Shown here: in pieces, positions 55,240-64,000 of the stretch | Position numbering within the stretch: position 1 is the first letter of the stretch | Layout of the letters: each line of letters begins with the position of its first letter | Source of the DNA: Blattamonas nauphoetae | Taxonomy: Eukaryota > Preaxostyla > Oxymonadida | NCBI GenBank assembly: GCA_033064195.1 | Contig: JARBJD010000086.1 | Span: 1-64,000, forward strand | DNA: 64,000 nt | Direction: 5' to 3' | Made by a program: the position numbers and the translations under genes | Notes under the pieces: model-generated | Database searches by the model: none | The model's input: the letters and a program-made list of their open reading frames with translations, nothing else | Told to the model about the DNA's origin: nothing

Positions 55240-56548
55240 CCTTCTTGTCCTTTCTGGACCTCATTTGTCTGTTCTGAAACTTGAGCTGGATTGGCCTTTG
55301 CTGATTGTAACTTCTTGAAATCCTAATCTTCCAACAGAATCACTTCTTCTGTTCCCTCCTGAACAATCTCTGTCTCCTTCTGTCTCGCTGTGGATGCTGC
55401 TTCGCTTGGTGAAGTGTAAACTGATTCTTGTTTCGGCGTCACTTTCGGTTCTGGTTTGGGCTTCAGTGCGGCTTTCGTCTTTGCTTCTGAACTGGCTTCG
55501 TCTCTTTCTTTCTATTCCACTGGAGATGCCACTAGTGATTCAATTGGTGGTTCTTCCGTCTTTTATTCTTCCTTCGTCTCCACTCTCGGTTCCACTAACT
55601 ACTAAGGAATCGATTCCGTCGCCGCTTGTTTCACTGTCTTTACAGCCTTTCTTTTTGAATGTTGGTGGTTTTTGGAGGCTCTGGTGCGACTGTAAAATGC
55701 TATCTTTCTCATTTTTCGCGGTGGGCGTGTGGGATTCGGATCGCCACTTGTTTCGCTTGACCTCGTTGCTCCTGTTTCGGATCCTATGGCGCCTTGACAA
55801 ACCCGATCGATCTGTCTGGTGGCTAAATCGGAAATTGGTCTTTCCTTTTTCAAATTGGCAGTGTGTACACAGTTTACAGAAAAAAAGAGATGAAATTGTG
55901 GAGTGCCGACAACTTGGTGCGGAACTTTGGGTTGACCGTCGAAGTGTAGTTGAGTGGTGCCAGACAATCATCAGCGTTTTTTTTTTTCAACGATTGATAG
56001 GTGCGACGATGTAGTTTGCTTGTAGGTTCAGGGAGTTCGCAAGTGATTCACTTAACGCTGAAGCTATTGGAGATTGGAGCGATTCATTCTGGAATGAATT
56101 GCAAGTATTCTCAGAAAGATAACTAGGGTGTCGTATTCGTTGACGACGATTGAAAATGTCTGCCCAAAATATCCACATGTCGATGTGCATTCCCATGTTC
56201 CAATTTGGATGACACTCTTCCTTCAAATAAGTCTGAGAAGGACACCAAAAAGTGCGAGAATTTTCCCTCCGAGTGGGCGTGGTGCATATTTGTTGGTGTG
56301 ATCAAACATCGCCTGCATTCGAATAAATCAAGGAACGGAGTGCCAAATGAAATTAGTTGAAAACATGGTCAGCAGCGGGCACATCTTGAGTCCATCTTCC
56401 TCGGCTTTAACCAGATCCTTCAGCATGTGCATGGAGATTTGTTCCCGACGTTTGTTAGAGTCCAAAGGTAATGTTTAAGAGGATTGGCACGATCACCCGA
56501 TCGTCAACAATTATTTTGGTAAACTTTTTTTTTTTTGTACCATGTCCG

Positions 56549-56567
56549 CCACCTGAGTAAGGTGGCT
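56549..56567 (+). other. Hairpin GCCACC-TGAGTAA-GGTGGC
   Basis: Perfect 6-bp G/C stem with a 7-nt loop after a poly-T run, inside the degraded DIRS-like element. Role unknown. Confidence 0.4.
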
Positions 56568-59500
56568 TTTCCGTATGGATCCATTCCGCATGTGCGGAGA
56601 GTCGTTGTTCAAACTTGCGTGATATCCGCACCAGGGCTCACGAGATTGGCACTGTCTTGAGTGCTGTTGAACATGTCTACTACAGAATTGTTTCTAGGTT
56701 GAAAGTGTGAAGGTGTGAGAGTGGAGGGATGAACAGTGTCCTCCAAATAATAATCCAGGATTAAGTTTGCGATGGAGAAATACAATATGTTCGATTGCCT
56801 GAACAAAGCTAGGACCTTGTCTTGCGGTATCAGATGATATGGTTGGCTCGAGATTTCTGTTCGGGATCTGTCAGTTAACTCCTTCAAATGATGAAAATAT
56901 GCGGATGAATCACTCCTCTTGGGTCTTTTCCCAGGCTATTTTGAATCTGACCGGAGTTAATCAAGTTGAAGACATCTTTTTTTTTTGCATCTTATCAACT
57001 TCATCCCGAATGGAGTGTAGAGGTGATGCTTAGACTGACGACCCACAGTTTATTCTCCCTTGTGACACTGTCTTGAGTGCTCTGAACAACTGTTGTGACT
57101 CCTTTCGTCTCTGTTGGGTACAGGGGAGAATGTGCTTGTGAGTGGTGAAGTGATGCATTGCAATCTTCATTCTGCTATCGGGATTGTGCAGGAAATGGAT
57201 ATTGTAGTCCTCTGTGAATAGTTTGAGTTTCGCAAATATAATTGGTTCGGCGAGGATATTGTGGAGCAAATTGCTGAATGGTGAAATGAGGCTCCGTGAG
57301 AGGTAATCCGCTTCTATTCCGTCTCAACGCTATCATATTTTTAGGCTTGATGGTGTATGTCTCCTCCTCGTCAGCCATTGCCTTTCTTACTAAGCCGGAC
57401 CCTTTGAGATTGCCGGTGCTTCCCGTCAACTTTCCCGTCGGTTTGACAGTTTTGCGAGATCTTAAAGCGATAAAGGCAATTAGGTCACCATGTGTTCCCT
57501 GTCTTGAGTGATTCCTCGCAGATTGAGAGATGATAGTTGCCTTGTGAAGTGCATTAGAGGACAGAAATTGTTGGCAAGTGAAATGAAGTGCTGAGTGAAT
57601 AACTTATGATTTCGATAAATCAGAGATAAAATATCTCCAATCAAAGAGAGATGGCAATGGTATAATAGACGAGGAGGTCTAATATTTTGTTTGAAAGTTT
57701 GATCGATGGCACCCCATTGTTTAAATACACGTCACCGGTCTCAAATGTTGGTGGCCTTGGTTGGTTGTCGGATGGAGGCACGACATCCAGGCCACACATC
57801 ATCCATCTCCACCCAGCTCTCTCACCTATTCACTCAGTCGTCTTCCCATTCTCAAAATATCGCTTCTGACCAGTTCGTCTTCCTTGCTTCATCAATCGTT
57901 GGTCATACGCGACAGATCCTCTCCTCCATTCATCTCATCCTCACTCGACCACCTCCCCCTGCCGTCTCGTGGTTAAGCCATCCATTTCATCCTTCAGATT
58001 CTGAACTCGACACTCTTTTTGTTCCCCCTCCTCAATCCGTCGATGAAAATGAGACATTCACCGTCTCGCTGTTCGACGAGACAGACGATGTGAAGCTGAT
58101 AACTTCACTCAATCGATGTTTGGCAGTTGTCACAGCGACGAAATCCGCAAAGTGCATTGATGACATCGACGCTTTCCGCACCCGCCTTGTCTCCGGTCTC
58201 CACTCATCAAATCTCGCTGTCCAATCCCACTGTCACCGTCTCTTCTTCCAGTTTGGAGACATACTCCGAATTGTTGATGATCCCCACGATGACCGTTTTG
58301 CCAGTCTCAGCACAGCAATCAACGACGGATCAACAATGGAGAAGAGCACGCTGCTGGAAGTGTGGGGAGCGATGGCTGGTGTTCATGTACGAGTGTAGAG
58401 ATGGACAGATGATGTCGAAATCGGATTTCAACTTCCGCGCGTTTCTGGCTGTAGACATGAGCTCATCTCAGCTGTTCGACACTGCTTGTCTGTTCGTCTG
58501 GCGAGTCCTGCTCAGCAACGTGGGTTGGATGTCCGAGCATTGGAAGATGGACTTCCTGCTGCAGTTTGAGAGGCGGAATCAGATGATCTCGAAACTCTCC
58601 AGCGATCCGAGTTCGTTGTTGAGGCCGGAACAATCAGAACACTTTCGAAGTCCCATCGCGACGACTCTCGGCTCGATCTTGTCTGTCTTTCGTGGCTTCG
58701 ATTTCCCAACTGTACTGACAGAACTCATCAGAACTGATCTCGACCCAAATCCGAAAAAGTTCTCACATTGGGTGAACCCAGCGTTCTTTCTCAACCACAC
58801 CTTCATCGCCCCTAAACACACACTCTCCCTCTTCCCGATGGATCTGTTGTTCGAGCGATATCTCCGCACTGACCCAGACGCGTTCCTCAGAGAATGGCCT
58901 GATCCGACTCTCTGCACTTCCAGCAAGTTCCTCCACAATCCCTTCGTTGGCCTGTACTCGCTCCTTCTTCGATATCCCAATCTCCATCTCGATCTCCGAG
59001 CGTTTGACCAAATCGTCGCCATGTTCTTCTTCGAAACAGATCATCCAGCCACACAGGCGCTCATTCACCAACTCTTCTGTTATCTGCCACCTCCCCGCCT
59101 CACCCACACCCTCCTCTCCTCTCCATCCATCGTCAAAGTCAATTATTCCTTGTGGCTGGCCTTTCTCAAAATCTTCTGCGAGTATTGCGTCTTTTGCGCT
59201 CCTTTCGGAGCTTGTTCGTCTCTCGCTGAAGTCTTCAAGATGCTGTCTCCGTACGATCTGAACTTGGATCAAGGCGAGCTGGTATCGTTGAGTGTTGCTG
59301 GAGAGACTGTTGTGTCTCTTCACTTGCTCAGCATTCCTGCTCACTTCGACTCTCCACTCATCTCCGATCTTCCTTCTCTCGCTGCTGCTCAGCGAGGCAA
59401 CCTCCAACATCTCCCACAAGTCAGCTTGCATCGAAAAATGGAGGGTTGATCAGAGCATCATTGTCCCTGGGGACTGAGCCGTTTGGGGATGGATTGATGG

Positions 59501-59623
59501 AGACACATTAGGAATCTCTGTCACGTATTCACTGTTTCTCTGATTGACGATGGTTTTGAGAAGAGTGGAATTGAAAGAAAGATGTGTGAGGTGAAAGCGA
59601 GTGTGAGGAGATAAGAGCGCGGA

Positions 59624-61470
59624 TCAGTCCATCACCACTTCCAAACTCCCTCCAACCATCGATGCCTCTCCAAGTACTTCTGTCGAAACAATCTCAACCG
59701 AATTCCCTTTTACATATGGATGAACAACGAATCGGAAGGGAACAGGAATGTTGGAGAAGAAGACAGGTTGTGTCTCTCCATCTTGCGACAGCTTCAATGT
59801 TCGCTTTCCTTCTCGTCCATCTGCCTCCATCACCACTCGCTGTCCAGCTGCTCCTGTTTTGCATGCTGATCCTTTGTGGGATGAATTGCCGTTCTGTTCC
59901 GAATAACGATAGTTAGAATGACAATTCCATCCAGCTCCTCCTTTCATGTTCATGAACCAACTCTGTGCTGTCTTTGCCTGTTCTGTCAGATCTGTCGAGA
60001 TCAACCCATAATATAAAGAACCGTTGATGGTTCGAATGATAACAGTGATTCGCACGACATCAGCTCCGAATGAATGCGAGAGAAGATGATGATATGAACT
60101 ACTTTCTGTGTTGGTGAACACATTTCCAGCGAGAGTGAACTTGTCTTGTTGGAACACTTCGATTGCTGCTGCTCCTTCCTTCGCATTCCTTCGTCGCTCT
60201 TCTTCTTCTCTCTTCATCTCTTCCATCTCTCTCATCTTCCTCGAGAACTCTGCTTTCTCCTTCTCTCTTTCTGCTTCCATCTGTCTCATTTTGTCATCCA
60301 TCTCCCTTCGAACAGCTGCCAAGTCAATCCCAATCGATCCAATCTCTTTCTCAGAGGGCGACTGTACAGATGACGAGAAATGTCGGAGAATAACTCCGCC
60401 CACTTTTTCCTGAAACTGACGAGTCCTCTCGTCGGCACTTTGTCTTCCGAGCGAGTGGCCAAGTGTCAGAACTGCCTTTTCAATCCGAGCAAGTGCGAAT
60501 CCACAGCGACGAGTCAGCGAGAACGAATCTTCTTTCCATTCTTCATTCTTCTGGTCTGTTGATTCCGAACGATGTTCGTTGTCAATGTGAGATCGAAGGC
60601 CACTGCACAATTGGTCCAAAACAACAAGTGTCGCAAGAACATCCACTGACCCACTTTCACTTTCATCTTCACTTCCACTTTCAATTCGAGTGCAAAGTCT
60701 CTCAACAATTCCCGAACTCAACACTCCCTCCACTTCCACACACGAAAGACTTCCTCCACACAGAAGACTCCAAACACAAATCAAATCAGAACAAAAGCGA
60801 GCAAAACAGTTGGAGAGAGAAAGAGAGGGGAGGAAAGAATGATGATGAAGAGAGAAGAGATCAAACCCAAGCGAGCGAGTGGCTGGTGTCGACAACGAAC
60901 TGTCGGAATGCTGATCAACCAAACAACAATCACAACATGAAGGAGGAGAAAGAGAAGAAATGAAGAAAGAGAGGAACAAACGGAGGAGAGCGCAAGCAGA
61001 GAAGGAATCAAGTCACTCCGAAGTCGAGGGCGTCCTTCCGACACCGATGTCACCATCACGACAATCACACTCGACAGAACTCCCTGAATACACACAATCC
61101 ATCACAAAATCAATCAAAAAGAGAATCAAGAAGAGAATCAGAAATATCATCATATGGAGAGAAAAAGAGAGACACACAGAAAGAATGGACGAACATTCCG
61201 AAGAAAGTCGTTCCGAAAATCTCTCCAACAATCCACTCCGAATCCCAATCGAACTTCGTTCTTTCATTTTTGATGGTTCTGAGATATCACATTGAAGGAA
61301 GAAATCATCAATCCAAATCAAAAGTATGCGTTAACAAATAATCCAACAAACATGTGAAAATTATGCAGCAGACCTGATGTGAGAATGGTGAGGACAGAAT
61401 GAGTGATCTTGAATTGGACAGTTTCATCGCCATTCTTGAACTCACTTTCACATCTCCTGAATTCCTCCAT
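59624..61470 (-). CDS. ARM-like, coiled-coil and SPRY-like protein
   Basis: Exon 1 starts at ATG 61,470 (MEEFRRCESEFKNGD) and ends near 61,374. Exon 2 is about 61,278-61,179 (EPSKMKERSSIGIRSGLLERF). One or two short exons follow (GVLSSVIVVMVTSVSEGRP; FRQFVVDTSHSLAW), then the large last exon (GVLSSGIVERL to the stop). Introns are T-rich. The N-terminal half is helical and ARM-like; a coiled coil (EAEREKEKAEFSRKMREMEE) follows; the last 180 residues (AAIEVFQQDKFTLAGNVF, GGAGWNCHSN, VVMEADGREGKRTLKLSQDG, FVVHPYVKGNSVEIVS) look like a SPRY/B30.2-type beta sandwich common in oxymonad proteins. A scaffold role is inferred. Confidence 0.75.
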
Positions 61471-61883
61471 CTGAAAGAAAAGATATGCAAGATGAGTCAT
61501 GATCATTGAGATGAAAGATAAAGTCATTGGAAGGATTGGAAAATGAACGAGAATGAATCACAAAATGAAGTCCCGTAGGAGAATTCAAATGAGGCAGTGT
61601 TGATTCATACAAGTCCGTCAGAGGTATGACTAGTGTATACAGGGTTTGAAATTGTTGATTGCGCTTGAGTTGGAAGCATCAAGTGGAAGAAAACCTTCAA
61701 TGGTTAGATCCATCTCATTCACTTCTTTTCTTGAAGCTATGAACTATCAGAAAAGATTGTTCAATTTCATTCGTTTACAGTGGTTTTCAAGCATATCTTG
61801 GTCGAAATAGCTTCCATAATCTTTATTTTCCCATTCTCTTCTCTCTTTCGTCCAAGTAGTCTTTGTACCAATCCACGTATCTG
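61471..61883. other. Spacer
   Basis: No gene seen; upstream region of the minus-strand gene ending at 61,470. Confidence 0.4.
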
Positions 61884-62236
61884 TCACTTTTCAGAATCTT
61901 TTGTTGTCCTGTGGAGCAGGACATCTTCCATCCGTGGAGTGAATAGTGTGTCATTCATGTTCACGGCAATCCGACGAGTTGATTCACTGTTCGTGTTGTC
62001 CAACCCTCTCTCAATGTTTGCCTGTTGTTTGACGAAGAGTGGAGAGAATGAAGAAGAGTGAAGTGAATATGAGTGAGAAGAGAGACGAGTTCTGATTTGT
62101 CGATCACCACTTCCATTCACGACACCAACAGAAATCATAACAAAATCCGCTTCAACGCCATGAGGAAAGATAAGATGAGATGAAGGGATGAGCGAGAGTG
62201 AGGTGCGAGGAGTTCGATCTACAGAGGTACAGCTTG
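61884..62236 (-). CDS. Hypothetical exon, start uncertain
   Basis: An open frame with a beta-rich look (SLSLIPSSHLIFPHGVEADF, VMISVGVVNGSGD) and then NTNSESTRRIAVNMNDTLF. Its upstream limit meets a TIR element at 62,237, so the true start or previous exon is unclear. No recognised domain. Confidence 0.35.
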
Positions 62237-62722
62237 CAGTCATGGACAAAAGTGGTCGGCAGGAAAAAGCTCAAAGTCTGGTGTGACGAATTAGGAAAGG
62301 AGTTCGATGCTGAAACTTCACATGTGTGGAGGTGACATGACATCGACACGCATCGAGGTTGGTAGACTTGTCTACAGTTTGTGGGTGAGAAATGCGAACC
62401 TTTCCACTGTAGAAGTTTTTTTGCGAATGTTCGCTTTTTCTTGCGGAAGAGTCGGAGGATCTCGTATATTTCGGCAAAAATGATCTAATCTCTTCACAAC
62501 CTCTCACTGTGTGAAAAATGGTCGATTGTGGTTGAGCACATATTTTTGTCACTTTTTTTCAGACTCTTCGTTCCTCTGTATCTCCACTACGAAACAACCG
62601 TTCGCTCTGGTTTTCTCGCCACAATGTTCTTTTTGGATGATGAAGTGTCCGACTAAACAAAAACGAAATCTCACCACTCAGTGTTTCTGGACAGGAAAAC
62701 CGAAAACTTTTGTCCATGACTG
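62237..62722. mobile_element. 486-bp MITE-like element with Tc1/mariner-style ends
   Basis: Inverted ends of 23 bp with two mismatches, beginning CAGTCATGGACAAAAGT and ending TCGG. TTG flanks each side, a possible 3-bp duplication; a TA target, expected for Tc1/mariner, is not seen. No coding capacity. Confidence 0.72.
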
Positions 62723-62774
62723 TTGAATATGAGGAAGAGTGAAGGATGTTGGTTTGATTGATCACCAACCTTGA

Positions 62775-63128
62775 TCAGAGCTCGTCAACATTCAATCCCA
62801 GCTCGAGACAGAATCGTTTTGTGTCATATTGCATGTCCCAATCGCTGTTCGCATCGACTCCCACAACTCGCAGTTCAAAGGCATCGTCCCACCCTTCGTC
62901 TCTTAAAAGTCTTTCTCGTATCTTCTGTCGCTCTAGCAGGTTTCGATTCCATTCAGATGTTCTGCTCAACAAGCTCCGGAAGACAATCTGAAAACGGTTT
63001 TCGTTCTCCATCTCGACCATTGTTCGCATTTCCCATTTCACTAGCTCTGTTATTATGTCAGCGTCGTGTTCGTCTGATCTCATGTTTGGAAAAGCGAGGA
63101 AGAGTGAGAATCCTTCTGCATCTGAGGT
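62775..63128 (-). CDS. Last exon of a helical host protein
   Basis: Opens after a CTCAG acceptor near 63,129 (AEGFSLFLAFPNMRSDEHD) and runs through ELVKWEMRTMVEMENENRF, LLERQKIRERLLRDEGWDDA and ELRVVGVDANSDWDMQYD to a stop. The LLRDEGW.D..ELRVV end is a pattern I associate with oxymonad ARM-like proteins. Upstream exons are not identifiable, possibly displaced by the element at the right edge. Its first residues overlap one arm of a 33-bp inverted repeat. Confidence 0.5.
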   Translation of the reverse strand, partial: TSDAEGFSLFLAFPNMRSDEHDADIITELVKWEMRTMVEMENENRFQIVFRSLLSRTSEWNRNLLERQKIRERLLRDEGWDDAFELRVVGVDANSDWDMQYDTKRFCLELGLNVDEL

Positions 63129-63407
63129 GAGAAGTTTGGTAATGGGTTAGATTCTTGGGAGAAGGAAAGTGAGATGCGATGAGAGCTGAAGGAGTTTAAT
63201 ACAAGAAGATAAGCAACTCAACCAAAGGCAGGTACCAGCTCAAAGACAGACAACGTGAAAACATAAAAGACCAGACGATAGCCAAGTAAAGTCAACACAC
63301 AAAAAGAACTTCTGAAGATAGATGAATGGAATGAAAGCAATGATGATGTGCGAACCGTTGGGGTGGGTGGGTGGCACTCTTCCTCGCTTTTCCAAACATG
63401 AGATCAG
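63074..63407. repeat. 33-bp perfect inverted repeat pair
   Basis: Arms 63,074-63,106 and 63,375-63,407 (CTGATCTCATGTTTGGAAAA and onward), about 270 bp apart. Next to the recombinase fragment they could be a terminal repeat and internal complementary region of another DIRS-like element. Confidence 0.75.
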
Positions 63408-63417
63408 TCTGCACTGA

Positions 63418-64000
63418 TCATGTTCGTCTGAGCTCGGAAGAGTGAGGGCTTGGGAGAACTGCTTCAGACTCATCGTGGATTTCACTTTCCGACTGAGGGT
63501 TGCATTGTGTGTCGGCGAGTGTTGGGAGTAGATAATGCGTTTCCATGACGCCAGACTTTGCGGACAGGCGCACTGAATGCGCAGTGGACCCAATTGACTC
63601 CCCACTCATGACCCGAGACGAGATTCCTGCGTGTTTCAGCGAATACGGTGAAAACTTGGTGACGTCTATTCCCGCTGATTGCATAAGAGGTCTGACCAAA
63701 CCTCTAACCTCCTCCACTTTCCTCTCCCGCATCGTCACGTCATTGAAGAAGATCGATGTTGTCTCCCAACCTGTTGGTCGGAGAGAACGAATGCGTTGGC
63801 TCGTCCTCTGAAGAACATCTCCAACGCGGAGCTCGCTCGGAAGGTTGTCTTCCCTCAAAACTACACGCGAAAGTCCGACCTGAACCTTTAACTCAGCCAG
63901 GAGAATCACTGTCTGTCCCCCTTCTGCTACCTGGATTCTCCCACAAAGGACTGAAGTCATTTCAGTGAACCTCATTCCATGTTGGAGGATGAGGCTGACT
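63418..64000 (-). mobile_element. DIRS-like tyrosine recombinase end, cut by the window
   Basis: A 186-codon frame with the recombinase C-terminal signature: FSPYSLKHAGISSRVMSG with the H-x-x-R-type box, then VRLSAKSGVMETHYL with a candidate tyrosine. It differs clearly in sequence from the 18.9-kb recombinase, so it belongs to another lineage. The rest of the element lies to the right of the window; whether it is whole cannot be judged. Confidence 0.7.

Larger units (their letters stand above)
53305..57788 (-). mobile_element. Degraded DIRS-like element
   Basis: Inverted ends share CCAACCAAGG.CCACCAACAT, TTGAGACCGGTGACGTGTAT and TTTAAACAATGGG.GCCATC. An internal complementary region at about 53,704-53,795 joins the complements of both outer ends, as in the 18.4-kb element. 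The interior lacks a recognisable RT and has only short frames, so several breaks are present or it is a non-autonomous derivative. It is older than the 18.4-kb copy by that measure, though its ends are still clear. It is inserted in an exon of the host gene. Confidence 0.85.
52599..59449 (+). pseudogene. Host helical-repeat gene split by a DIRS-like element
   Basis: Coding parts read as 52,599-52,979, 53,015 to about 53,304, about 57,789-58,359 and 58,409-59,449, with introns of 35 nt (52,980-53,014) and 49 nt (58,360-58,408). The two sides of the inserted element continue in the same frame (SSTDS to GHTSSISTQLSHLFTQ). The protein is helical: ETVRNAHSDWKVW early, LFDTACLFVWRVLLSNVGW, FVGLYSLLLRYPNLHLDLRAFD and similar repeats late; no catalytic motif. 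I do not recognise the family beyond an ARM/HEAT-like look. A 4.5-kb insertion in an exon should inactivate it unless another copy exists. Confidence 0.72.

Overview
This window looks like a chromosome piece from an anaerobic protist with short spliceosomal introns. I think an oxymonad (Preaxostyla), something close to Blattamonas, is most likely. The support is very short GT-AG introns (many 33-37 nt), an expanded lineage-type ARM/HEAT-like protein family, composite kinases, a beta-helix/kinase-like receptor and a coiled-coil/SPRY-like protein. The organism name is an inference from recall, not from a search.

Layout. Bases 1-about 10,330 are one end of a Polinton (Maverick): packaging ATPase (cut by the window start), integrase (broken), a whole protein-primed DNA polymerase and small proteins, with a shared TAAATG start context. 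Bases 11,230-32,400 are a duplicated region with five relatives of one ARM-like family (a relict at 11.2 kb and genes A 13.5, B 23.9, C 26.0, D 28.3 kb; a sixth, diverged member E is at 43.9 kb). G/C-rich minisatellites, a kinase with two ubiquitin-like domains (15.9-18.1 kb), a DIRS-type tyrosine-recombinase retroelement (18.4-23.1 kb) and a MITE-like insertion lie between them. Bases 32,411-34,405 are a hAT-like element with an 8-bp target duplication. Bases 34,513-42,045 encode a 2,510-aa receptor-like protein with a kinase-like tail. Another TIR element lies at 42.4-43.3 kb.

The right half carries the most striking gene: 45,208-51,709 (minus), readable as one gene with about 15 exons that encodes kinase - C2H2 zinc finger - ubiquitin-specific protease - long coiled coil - second kinase-like domain. 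At 52,599-59,449 a host helical-repeat gene is split by a 4.5-kb degraded DIRS-like element. An ARM/coiled-coil/SPRY-like gene (59.6-61.5 kb), small exons, a 486-bp TIR element and a tyrosine-recombinase fragment running off the right edge complete the window.

Two themes link the host genes. Kinase domains are fused to ubiquitin-system modules (Ubl repeats in one paralogue, a deubiquitinase in the other), and the two kinases share intron positions. Duplication and local sequence exchange shape the ARM-like family, which is also a repeated target for mobile elements. All splice calls are from reading GT-AG borders and frame continuity; no transcript data were available.
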